From: Rhodosorus marinus
Lineage: Eukaryota; Rhodophyta; Stylonematophyceae; Stylonematales; Stylonemataceae
NCBI GenBank assembly: GCA_029953675.1
Contig: JAMWBK010000006.1
Coordinates: 1,922,001-1,986,000, forward strand
Direction: 5' to 3'
DNA: 64,000 bases
Shown: in pieces, positions 13,041-23,340 of the stretch
Position numbering within the stretch: the first letter of the stretch is position 1
Layout: each line of letters opens with the position of its first letter
Notes under the pieces: generated by a model
Databases searched by the model: none
Told to the model about the DNA's origin: nothing
What the model saw: the letters and a program-made list of their open reading frames with translations, nothing else
Made by a program: the position numbers and the translations under genes

Positions 13041-13250
13041 TCGTCTCGGGACAACCATTTCCGAGGAGAAATTTGAGAAAGTTGAATACGCTAGAGTCGG
13101 GTGTTTTTCATTACAGTGTTGCCGAATGGGAAGGTTTGGTTAGTCTCAGGATGACGATTTCCGGAGAACTCGTAAAAAGATTTGAGAAAGTTGAATTCGC
13201 TAGAGGCGGAGTTTTTTCATGATGGTGTTGTCGACGCGGAAGGTTTGGTT
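13041..13250. repeat. Diverged tandem duplication, period about 109 bp
   Basis: Two adjacent copies share TTTGAGAAAGTTGAA (13072 and 13181), followed in each by CGCTAGAG, a GTTTTTTCAT-like run and GGAAGGTTTGGTT. The upstream parts also match (TCGTCTCGGG/TAGTCTCAGG). It lies 3' of DDX10 and is noncoding as far as can be seen. Confidence 0.75.
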
Positions 13251-14358
13251 CTCTTAACGAAGACCTCTAATATCTTCTTCTCCACAGCGCCCTCGAGGAC
13301 GTCCGAATTCTTGGGGAGACTTGACGTCATGTAGACCATTAGACCGAACCTCTTCGCTAAGGAGAACCCGAGAAACAAAAAAATACATAGCGCAAAACGC
13401 AGAGTCTCATCGAATCAGACGAATGCTTCTGGATGTCCTTGGATATGGTACAATCACCTACCCAGCTTCCTGGCCAACCGCTTCGCAAATTCCCCATCCA
13501 AAGCTCCGATCAATATGGACGAGGGTGGATCTCGCTCCATTGCGCTGACTTGAATTGGCGCTGACACTGCCATTGCTCCCATCGGCACTGATCGCCCGCT
13601 ATTCACCCAAACCCACACTGAACTTTCCAGCCACAAGAACTGGTACCGGACAAGGCTATCGCCAAGGCTCTCAGAGAACGCTTCCAACGCCATGACTACT
13701 TTTCAGAACTTGAAGAATCTCACCAGATCCTCCTGTTCGTCCCCATTGAAACGGATCCAAGACTTGCGGTTCCAGTCGTCCGCTTTGCTGCGTCATATTG
13801 ACAAATTGCCTAGCACGCCGAAACCCTCTCCAGGGGACCGAACAGGGTCGGTCCTCAAGTCCAGGCTTTCTAGTTGCAAGCACGTCACTTTATGAATTGA
13901 TGGAAGCTTTGGTGGTTAGGCAGACGCCGGGTTTTCTACGGGAGAGCTCTCGCTGAGATACCTCCTGAACACGCCCCTGGAGGAGTCTTGAGTGCCGGCA
14001 CCGGGGGGCAGAAGTGGGGACATGGAGGATGAGCATATTCTGCTGAGGCACGATAACCCAAGGTGGTTTCGTGAGTACTTAACGAAGTGAAAAGCTAGCT
14101 TTCTCAGGTGCTTGGGCGTGCGCTCCGAGGTCATTGCGCTAACTGAATGACGGTCTCAGAAAGGCGGAAAGAAAGCGCTTGGTAGTAATGTAAAAACTGC
14201 GCGGCTGCAGTGTGGGGATGGAAGCTGAAGGTAGCCAAATGAGTCATTGAGAGCAACGCAATCACTAAATCCAGGCCCAAGACAGACCCTGAGTTCAAAC
14301 ACCTGACAGACCAGCTTCTGCATCCGTTCGGCTTGTCAGTCAGATGGTAATCCCCTAC

Positions 14359-14410
14359 GTTGCTGGCATGAGGTTGCTGGCATGAGGTTGCTGGCAAGAG
14401 GTTACTGGCC
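14359..14410. repeat. 14-bp tandem repeat, about 3.5 copies
   Basis: The unit GTTGCTGGCATGAG is repeated, the last copies carrying point changes (GGCAAGAG, GTTACTGG). Confidence 0.8.
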
Positions 14411-14940
14411 TTCGCGAGTGTCGCTAGTGAAAAAAGAGCACGCAGAGTCTAGGAAACCTTGATTATACTTCAGATGACACTGAGCCAGGTCGACAGAAAG
14501 CAAGAAGCAGCTAACGCCAGACACCACCCTACCAAACAACCCCTCCCCCTCCCCTTCCCTATCCACAGCATGTACTAACAGATATATAAAGGGGGTAAAA
14601 CCCCAATCTCTCCATAAAACAAATTTTACGAATATTTAAAACTTTTGACAAGCATTTCAGATATATGGGTTGAGCAGATTACCCCCCTGCACACGTTGAT
14701 TTGTCAATTCTACAAACAGGTACAGCTGTCCCGAATGAATAAGAAAATGGAGGAACATTTGTTTGAATATTGTGGCCAATAAAAAAGTAGTATTATTTAG
14801 ATGAAGAAACTTGGGATTTTTGATCGCATCAGCAGATGGATTCAAATGTTGTTTTTTGGAAAGGTTTGATCGAGGAGGGGCTATTGAGGAGGGGAAATGG
14901 ACTAAGAGGAGGATTCGAGCTCTGGATGTTTACGTTGAGA

Positions 14941-14976
14941 GGAGAGGGAGAGAGGAGAGAGAGAGAGAGAGAGAGG
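14941..14976. repeat. GA-rich microsatellite
   Basis: An almost uninterrupted (GA)n tract on the + strand about 200 bp upstream of the polyproline gene start. It could lie in its 5' UTR or promoter. Confidence 0.7.
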
Positions 14977-15170
14977 AGTAGGGAGGATCTGAGATCGGAA
15001 ATTGTAGCATTGGGGTGTTTATTATTCTGGGAGATGTTGGATTGAGAGTTTTGAGAAGAAGCCGTGCTTGTCTGTGAGGTTTTGTTTGGCGGGGAGGTGG
15101 GGGGTGGGGGGGGCGAGGGGGGGTGAGTTGTTTTTGGTTAATATTTGAGGGAGGCGGTGTGTTTGGTAAT

Positions 15171-16721
15171 ATGTCTGGACCTCCACCGCCGCCACCGCCG
15201 CCGCCGCCACCGCCACGGGGTGGAGGAGTGGGAGGGGCTCCGCCTCCTCTACAGCCACCACCTCCGGGAGCACTTGGGTCTGCGGGGGGATCTGCTGCGC
15301 CTCCGCCTCCACCTCCGCCGATGGCTTCTGGCGCTGGTATGAGATCGGCTCCAACTGCGCCGGCACCAGCGGCACCGCCACAACCGTCTTCTGGAATCTC
15401 TGCGCCTCCACCGCCGCCACCACCACCACCAGCGTCGAGGTCTGCTGCAGGAGCAGGATCTGCTGCGCCACCTCCGCCGCCACCTATACCGTCATTACCC
15501 TCGAGGCCATCTGCGCCGGTGGTTTCTGCCGCACCACCTCCGATACCACCACCACCATCGTCGAGGCCATCTGCTCAGGTGGTTTCTGCCGCACCACCTC
15601 CGCCGCCACCTCCACCATCGTCGAGGTCTGCTTCTGGACGAGAACCTGTTGCTGCTCCGCCGCCACCTCCGATGCCCAGTTCTGCAACGCAAGCTGCGCC
15701 AGGGATAAGAGCGATGGATGCACCCAGCGCTCCCCCGGTACCCGCAGCACCACTGTCGCGAGTTAAGTCGGACGCGCCCCCTCCTCCTCCTCCCCCGCCT
15801 CCTGCAGGAGTCTCCACTCCAGTTTCGATGGCTTCCGCAGCTGCAGAGGCGCCGCCGCCACCTCCTCCATGTGAAGCTCCTATGCCGCCGCCACCGCCTT
15901 TAGAGGAGGATTCGGGGATTTCGAAGGACACCACGCTGGAGCCCCCTACGCCGCTGCGTCCAGTCCAAGCCGCGCAACGTGCACCAGCCCAGCCATCGGC
16001 GGCTGCTCCGGTAAGCAAACTTTCAAAGCTTTCTTCGTGCACAACTGGACGCCACTAATTAACGCGCTTTATCTCCTTCGTATCTCTCGGTATGGCAAGC
16101 AGGCAGCTAACTACCTGCCACAAGGACTTGAAACGTAAGCACGCATTCACCAAGATGGTAGTTCACTGTCAAGAATCCGCTCCATCCCCTTGCTGACATG
16201 AGCGCTTGACCCTTTGCGTTCCGTATTTCCCAGACCCCAAGTATTCAGACCAGAGATGATGACTAGACCAAGCGGATCTACAACAGTAAAAGCGGAATTC
16301 GTCTGGGGCGATGGAGCAATGGATTCAGTTTCCGTTTGTGGCGCTTGGGACAACTGGAAGCCTGTGCCTTTGGCGAGCGAGGGTGGTGCGGTCCCTGCTT
16401 GTTTTCCTACTCGTTTCGCTGATCTCATCAACATTCACCCGCTAACGCATGAAAAACTTGTCTTTCGGAAGTCCAGATAACATGTGGTCTGTAGTCACCG
16501 TCGTACCCGCTGGGACATATGAATATCGTTTCCTTGTTGACGGAGAATGGAGATTCAGCTCGCGGCACCCGACAGTAGGAGAAGCCCCTGACCTTAACAA
16601 TATAAGAGTATTCCAAGCAGCCCCTCCCTCAATTCAGCAGCGGAAGGCGGTGGAAGAAGCACATGCAACGGCGCATGCACCGGAGACGAAGGAGGGATGT
16701 GCATGCTGTGTGATATCGTAG
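15171..16721 (+). CDS. Polyproline protein with C-terminal AMPK-beta-type CBM48 and CaaX box
   Basis: Exons 15171-16010, 16103-16134, 16234-16385 and 16477-16721 give about 422 aa. The third donor (GTGCGG) is weak and its exact base is uncertain; the phases do close. Residues 1-280 are low-complexity Pro/Ala/Ser with many runs of 5-12 prolines, like formin FH1 or WASP profilin/SH3 ligands. After a short linker comes a glycogen/AMPK-beta carbohydrate-binding module: VKAEFVWGDG...VSVCGAWDNWKPVPL, then VVPAGTYEYRFLVDGEW. The protein ends CACCVIS, a Cys-a-a-Ser CaaX box predicted to be farnesylated, with extra cysteines available for palmitoylation. No kinase-binding ASC domain is seen, so it is not a conventional AMPK beta subunit. 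A membrane-tethered glucan- or actin-linked adaptor is an inference only. Confidence 0.8.
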
Positions 16722-16912
16722 GGGTAGGATCCGTTGGTTGTCACCGCGAACGGCGTATATATTGAAATTAGTTGAGTTTTTGTGTTCCTTTTTACTTAAG
16801 AGAGAACAGCGTCTTCGTAATTTGTGAGAAGAAATCGGGGTTGCCATCGTTAGGATTTCCTCTCTGCTTTTTTGGGCCCTGCAGCCACTTCTTCCGTTGC
16901 TGCGATCGAGAA

Positions 16913-17829
16913 CTACTTGTCATCTTCATATACTGGGATTTGATTATGTCGCCACTGGTGCACCATACTTCTGCCGAAGGCCTGAAACTTTCGGACGTTT
17001 TCCTTCTCAGGCAATCTATCTTCAATTGTGTAGTGGAAACCTAAGAATTTTGAAGGACCGTGATATTGATGCTCTCCCTTCAGTTCAAAGAGGTCCTAGA
17101 AATCTATACGTTGTCATATGCTCCCTTGAAGATCTTACCGTTCCGAACAGCGTACTCTACAGCGGCTTCCTGCGTCGGAAAGGAGACGTTCAAATTTGTC
17201 AAAGGATCGCCAGTGCTCGTCCATCCCTGCCAAGGTACAACACGAGCGACGGAATCAGTTCCTTCGGTTCATTCATGAACCAACGAGTTTCCCTAGAGAT
17301 TTTTCCGATAAATAGTCGAGCAACTTTACCATCAACGGGTTAGTCCACCGGTCCACGTCGCCATCAGTTTTCTCGAATCTGAGATGCCATGTAGCATTTT
17401 TCGATTTCTTTCCCTGTTGCATTGCGGACCTGCACAATCGTTTTCATAGGACGTCAGGTCAGCAGAAAGGAAAACATCGAAGGAGAAAAGGCTCCACTAG
17501 CTCCCAAAAACTAGCGCTACTGGATGAGAGCGAGATAAAGCAAAAAAAAAACAAAACAGCACTGCATACCTGGCAGGCCTGTATATTCTGACATGCCGCG
17601 ATACGTGCTCATCCGGTGCTCCAGACAGCATGAATACCTTATTATGCGGATTCTCCTCTGCAGCCTCCGCAACTTCTCCCCTTCCTTCCTTCACCGCCGC
17701 GACCTCGCCCTGAACCTTAGAAGAAGACTTTAACGCACAAGACGAACCGTGAAACTCCCGCAGCACACTCCCACGGCCTCCCAAAGCGAGAGCCTTCCCT
17801 CTAAAAACCAAATTCCTCCACACAGACAT
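16913..17829 (-). CDS. NDUFS4: NADH dehydrogenase (complex I) 18-kDa Fe-S protein 4
   Basis: Rebuilt from four exons on the minus strand: 17829-17570, 17429-17330, 17226-17139, 17040-16913; phases close to give 191 aa. The N-terminus (MSVWRNLVFRGKAL...) is a mitochondrial presequence. The body matches NDUFS4: SGAPDEHVSRHVRIYRPAR, AMQQGKK, WHLRFEK, RWTNPLMGWTSTGDPL, VSFPTQEAAVEYAVRNGFHYTIED. The family is an accessory subunit of the complex I N-module in the inner mitochondrial membrane. Only the first exon forms a noticeable ORF, so the gene is easy to miss. It converges on the CBM48 gene, with 191 bp between the stop codons. Confidence 0.93.
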
Positions 17830-18947
17830 CGCTCTCAAAAAAAACAAGTTCAACCCCAAAATTTGCTCCAACAAGAGAATTGACGCTCTCTAAACCCCAC
17901 CGAAAAACCGCCTATGCTGAGTTCGTCTATGAATAGTAGTTCAGGAGCACTATACCCACTTCCTCAATGAAGCTAAGACTCCACCGGCCACCCCTCTCCA
18001 TTCCCAAGCTCCCATCCTCCGGGAGGGGCGATGTATACACCCCACTGTCCTCCTCAGACGAACCTTAACGTATAAAACTGGTTCTTTAGTACTCCCCTAT
18101 AAAACAACCACTAATTTTCTCATTAATCTTTGTATCAGAATATGCCCCCCTTTTCCAAATTCTATTTATTGTTTATTAGAATTTTTATTTTGATACTTGG
18201 TTTTGTAGGGGTGATTTGCTTTTTCTTGGTTTTAGCCTTTGATGGATTGGATAGGGGTGCAGGAAAATTTTGAATTGGATGAGATCGATGTGGGCAACGG
18301 ACGTGTTGGGGTTGTGAATGTCTTGCAAGATGCAGTAAGAATGGTGGAGTTGTAGATTCTCAAACATATTCGTACATGTTAGGAGGTGACGTTGGTTCTG
18401 ACCTGGGGTAGGGGTCTGTGATTTTGAAGAAGTTCCATGGATTGTCGTGACCCTTCCCCTCCCCTTCCCCCCCTCCCCCCTCTCTCCTGAAAGTTGCTGG
18501 TCTTTTACTAGAGATTTTGACCTTTTTCGTTGGACTATTGGGCGATTCACAAGTTTCCAGGTCATCCTGTATCATTGACGTAATCGGTAGTGAAACCTCA
18601 GAAAATTTCAGGGCAAGCCTCTTGGACTATGGATAGCTCCTCGCGCACGTAAAGGAGCAAGAAGGATCTGTATCCATCCCAGCTTCTCTTACAGATTTTC
18701 CCACCGGACTAACTGGTTCGCGTTTTCTGCTTTTTAGTTTCCCTTCGTGCAGGAATTTGACATTGGCCATCCGACGAGATAATTCTGCTCAAGATTGGTG
18801 CGCTGCGTTCTGTGGAAAGGCCAAATTGTTTCTGTCTCATTGTCCTATGCACTCTCGCACTCTTCAGAAATAAACTTTCACCCCCCAGGAAAAAGACTAT
18901 CCCAAGGAAACACGTATTAGAAATAATATCACCTAATCCTTGCTCCA
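17830..18947. other. Spacer between NDUFS4 start and NHP2 end
   Basis: No exon is supported in 1.1 kb. It contains a pyrimidine-rich run (about 18450-18485) and AT-rich sequence near 18100-18200. It should hold the NDUFS4 promoter and the NHP2 3' UTR, both on the minus strand. Confidence 0.4.
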
Positions 18948-19835
18948 TCATTCTTGCTGCAGTTCCTTGATAGATTTTCGGCAGCTCTTGTACTCATCCG
19001 CATAGTCGGTTTTCGCAGCTGCCTCAGTGACGAGCAACACACTTGTAGGTCTCTTCGTCAACGCTGCATTGCCCAACGATTCCTGCGAGCAAAAAAAGTC
19101 AGGCCAGTGGAACATGTCATGTCTTTCAGCATGGGAGTTGGTACGGAACAATTACGGTTGCTGATGGCGATTCACCTTGTATGGAACAAAGCAATAGGGG
19201 ATGCTGGCTTCCTCGCATGTCAACGGCAAATGCGCAATCACATCCACGGGGAAAACGTCACCCGCAAATACGCATATCCTAACAAGATTCAAGCACCATA
19301 TTTAAGCCGTCTACGTCCTACTGGAAACTCGATACAGTAAAGTGGAACTCGACATACCCTTTTTGGCCTTTTCGAATTGATTTTGCCACCTCCCTTATCC
19401 CTCGTCGTATGAGCTTTCCCTTCGCTGCTTTCTTAATCAACTCAAACACTTTGCTAACGACTTCAACATCCGCAAGCGCTGCAACAAACGACCGTATAAA
19501 AGGGCAAAAACGGAAAGAGTTAACCCTTAAGGCTCATTAATCAATACGAGATGAAATAAAAGAACATCCTCCACGCCAAAAAGGAAAGAAAGAAAGAAGC
19601 TAACTCAGGGGGTCCACTTACGAACAGCGATCGGTGAAAGGTGGCTCGCATCCACTGGCTTCGACGGTGTTTTATCAACAACCGCTTTCACCGGGGTCTC
19701 CCCGGATCCAACGCTCTTCTTCGACTTCTTCTTCTTCTTCTCTTCCCCGCCTTCAGACACCCTCTTCTTCTTCTCCCTTCCACCGTCCTCACCCTCAACG
19801 GATTTCTTCCTCTTCTTGTCACTCTTTTCACCCAT
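18948..19835 (-). CDS. NHP2: H/ACA ribonucleoprotein subunit NHP2 (L7Ae family)
   Basis: Four minus-strand exons, 19835-19622, 19478-19358, 19278-19176 and 19082-18948, join in phase to give 190 aa. The first about 55 residues are Lys/Glu-rich and nuclear-localisation-like. The L7Ae core follows: LSPIAVPLA, VFELIKKAAKGKLIRRGIREVAKSIRKGQKG, ICVFAGDVFPVDVIAHLP, CEEASIPYCFVPYK, GNAALTKRPTSVLLV. The RRG(I/V)(K/R)EV and AGD...PI/V-x-V spacing identifies NHP2 rather than ribosomal L7a/L30. It is a core protein of H/ACA snoRNPs, which pseudouridylate rRNA and, in some lineages, take part in telomerase. The longer N-terminal basic tail is the main difference from human NHP2. Confidence 0.92.
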
Positions 19836-20734
19836 ACCGGCTTCTCAATTCACAAAAGTGCTAACTCAGCTCCTCCAAAATTCTCCTCAGACACAAATCC
19901 GATCACTCCAAACCATACCCCACAAGCTTCTAAGACCCATACTCGCCTTCATCAAACTGCACTCCAGACCATAGCCTTCTTCACCATAATGAATTCTCAT
20001 TTAATTAAAATATTTTCAATGAAAAATCCGTCATGGATGGCCGCGGTCGATGACCCTTTTTTACTCTTCAACAGCTTTCAGGGGCTTGGGGTTGGTGATG
20101 GTTTTGCTACTATAGGCAGCTTAGACACGCTCTGGCCAGGGATTTTGACGGATCGAAAATCGTGAGTTTGAGGCCACCAGGATATCCGGCGGCTATCTGT
20201 TATGTTCAGCAGCTCATCTCACCGTTATTCTACCAACCAGTTAGTTCGGACAGGAGCGGTTTGGACGATTGACTTTATCAAAGAGACCAGTGAGGGCTCT
20301 CTTGGAAATTGAACAATCCAGCTCGGCAGGTTACCGCGCTGCGCACGTCTTGGCGCATTGATTCCTATTCCGGCTTTGGATCCGACCAGGAAGAAACGGG
20401 TGTTACTCCAAGTCTTTTTTTTTTTTTTTTTGCGAGCAATGTAAGTCCGACAGCGTAGGTGCTCTGGACGATAAGCGCCGTGGTGCAGATGTTGAACACT
20501 CTGGACAGGCTGATGTACACCTCTCTGCAAACGTTTCCGCAGTGGAAAATCTTTTCGTACATTGCGACATCGAATGTGTTGTTCACTCGCTGTCAACGTG
20601 GAAGCGACGTAACGGTCAAGGGGCCTGCTTCGTGGAATGTTTGCGTTGCGAGGGATCGTTAGCTTGTTGATACCGACTTTGTTTGCTCTCTTCGAAGAAC
20701 TTTTCGGCCTGAGGTTGTTTGATAGGGCACAAAT
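19836..20734. other. Divergent intergenic region NHP2 / ASCC1-like
   Basis: 899 bp lie between two start codons facing away from each other, so it must carry both promoters. A T17 tract (about 20417-20432) is present. No RNA gene or exon was recognised. Confidence 0.45.
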
Positions 20735-21799
20735 ATGGCCGATAGCGATGTCGAACTGAAGAAGATTGGCTCGCGAACTTTCCGAATCCACCGAACATGG
20801 GCAGATAGGGAGGCCATCTCGCGAAGGTCCGTTGGCGGACGGACCGAAGGATCGCTGGATATTTTTGAGACGGTCGTGGAGCTAGATACTGAAATTTTGT
20901 CTGAAGACTTGTTAAAGAAGCTGGAGGAATCGACCGCGACGAGGATTGAGGCCAGACGGGGGAGTGTCACAATCTCTGGATCTTCTGGTGAAGCCGTTGA
21001 GGGGGCTAGGGAGGAGATTCGTCGACTGGCCGATGAGAAAAGGACTGGTAGAAAGGCGTCTCCATACACACACTTTGTAGTGATCCCAATGACAACGGGT
21101 TCCATACAGGTAAAGGGCGCAGAGATCCAGCAGCAGATCTTGGATGACTCTCTCGACAGTGTGAATGAGAGATGCCTGGAAAATCCCGAACGTTTTCGAT
21201 GCGTTTTATGCATGCTAAGGCTTCAGTCTCAGTCGGACTTGATGACAGCCAAGCTTGCCCTCCGCAAGGTATCCAGAGAGATGAAGGAAGTAGTCCGCGG
21301 TCGTGGTCTTCGATTGAAAGTGGGTGGTTTGGAGGTTCTCCCTGAAGGAAAGCCGAGGCAAGCCACGTCCCTGTACTGTGTTCTGAAAGAGGTCCAAACA
21401 CAGACCCAGGAGACTTTGCTGAATATCAGTAAGATCCTATACATGAGTCTTCAGGATGCTGGGATTCTAACCGAAGAGGACATGAGGAGGCAGAAGATCT
21501 TGGTGGATTCCGAGATCAGACCCTTGTGAGTATCTTTGAGACGTCTCACCCAACTTAGACACCTTCAAAGATCTAAAGTTGAGATTTCACATGTACTTAG
21601 GTTTTGCATGACTCTGCTAACTGCTCGTTCGGCTGGTGTTCAGAATCTTAACCTAAGCCTGGTTGTGGACAGAATGAGGTTCAGGGAGGTAGGAGAAGTT
21701 CTCGTGGAAGAAATACGGTTGGCTCGACTTGACCAAATAGACGAATCCGGGTTCTTTCGGTCAGAGTTAAGCATGCCGCTTGTAAGCATGCCCCGCTAA
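20735..21799 (+). CDS. ASCC1: ASCC1-like protein: KH domain plus AKAP7/2H phosphoesterase-like domain
   Basis: Exons 20735-21525 and 21601-21799 (donor GTGAGT, acceptor CTTAG) give 329 aa. A degenerate KH domain lies at about 40-105 (VELDTEILSEDLLKKLEE...ARRGSVTISGSSGEAVEGAREEI), followed by YTHFVVIPM, the opening strand of the 2H phosphoesterase fold, and helical segments. In the family the fold carries two H-x-T motifs. Here the first appears as FRCVLCML and the second as LFCMTLL, so both histidines seem lost. Human ASCC1 is part of the activating signal cointegrator complex, with roles in alkylation repair and transcription. The catalytic loss is read by eye from alignment memory and may shift with the exon boundary. 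Confidence 0.8.
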
Positions 21800-23340
21800 A
21801 CCCGCCCATGCGCTACCTGGTCGGGTGGCTTACAATCCTGGAATGGAAAATCTGGTCCGCAGTGGACACGCATCATCTGATCTGCTTCATGGAGACTTCT
21901 TTTTCGAGCAGAGTTTCTCGAACATCTTAGAACCTGAGCAGCCAATGGCGTTCCCGATCATCCGGATGAGCAGCCAGTCTTCGTCCCTTTGCGGGTGGAA
22001 ATCATCCTCGAGAGGGGTTATGAACCTCTGCCAAAGAGATTTGGGACAGGTCGGATTCTCCCCGCTTCGCAGTCGACACTTTGAGAAGCATCTCTTGCTC
22101 TCGAACCAGAAGAGCGAAGCCCTTCGCTCTTTCGCTTATGTAAATGCGAGCAATAGACCAACAAACTAACACAACATTGGCCTCCTGTAACCCCCAGCGA
22201 CCATCAACACCCCCGCTTCTCCCCCAATTTGAGAGGCAGATTTAGAATACTAAATACTTCGTAAAATGAGCAACAATATTATTAAATTCTTATTACTGCA
22301 CAAAATCCTCACACCCCGTACGCTCACCAACCAATTTATCATTGCACCCATACGCCAAATACGTCAACAATATTTCTAAAACTACAAAGCATAGACGCTA
22401 AACTAATATTAAAAAATAATATTATAAACGAACTAATAATTAGAAATTCTATATCTAGCCAAAAATGTTCTATAAAATGCCGATTGAGTCCCAACTATTC
22501 ATCGTCTTGATTGATTCTGTCGTTTGATTGATTGAAGCTTTGTTTTTGAAACAGTTTGGAACGAACCGGAGTTTTTTTTTCGGTGGTTGGTTTTCTTCCT
22601 TTTTGGTTTGTTGATGATGTGACGTCAATGATGACGAGCGGAGGGAGAGGACATTAGCGTTTAGGAAAAGGCTATAGATATATTGAAGGAAAGGGTGTTT
22701 GGGGGTGGGAAGGGGGAGGCAGGAAGAATTCGGTTAGGTTTGGAGGAGGAAAGGAATTTTTTTGTCTTTGGTAATTTGTCTTGTTTTGGTTTATTTGGTG
22801 TGTTGGGGAGGGGGAGGGCGGTGGGTTTGCTTGGTCTTTTGTTTTGCGAAAGGAAAAGGTTTGGGTTGTTTTCCGGGAAGTTTTTCTTGTGGAGGAAGAT
22901 GTTGATTAGGTTTGGAGGAAGAGGTAACAACTGCGTTTTTTAGGTTTTGGAGGGTGTTGAGGTTTACGTGGAGGACGGAAGGTATTGTGCTCTGGGTTCT
23001 GGTTTGTGTGCGAGCTCGGTGGTGGTTTGGCTGCGGTCAAGGACCGTATGATTGATATGACGTGTTGAGTGGTCCAGAGGCTTTCTTTGCGTGACCGGTG
23101 CTTAGATCGAATTGGAAGTGCGGATCGCGGAACAGGATCTCAGAGTGTGAGTGCTCGGCGATGGACGGGGGGGCATAGAATGGGTCTTCGTTGTTCAGTG
23201 TTCTCACAGTTCTTGAATTTCTGGGAATAACCGTGGGTTCCCCGTAGTAGCCGAGTGCTTTGGTGGGTCACACGGGTGAAGGAATAGGTTGTCGGTATTG
23301 TAATTTCTTTGTACATAAGGGAGTTTCGGGATAATCTCAG
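21800..23340. other. Spacer, 1.5 kb
   Basis: No gene supported. It contains an AT-rich block (about 22230-22480) and a G/T-rich stretch on + (22550-22960), the latter probably promoter/5' UTR of SEC24. ORFs here begin without ATG or lack composition typical of coding sequence in this window. Confidence 0.4.

Larger units (their letters stand above)
12930..15170. other. Spacer, 2.2 kb, with several simple and tandem repeats
   Basis: No gene is supported on either strand. It holds a decayed tandem duplication (about 13041-13250), a 14-bp tandem repeat (about 14359-14410), and a GA-rich microsatellite (about 14941-14976) just upstream of the polyproline gene. The remaining short ORFs have no family signal. 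Confidence 0.45.

Noticed and set aside
15022-16042. Minus-strand ORFs opposite the polyproline region
   Set aside because: They are mirror translations of CCX-repeat codons and have no splice-joined continuation or homology.
21825-22169. 114-aa + ORF after the ASCC1-like gene
   Set aside because: It starts with GTG, has no homology and lies where the 3' UTR is expected.
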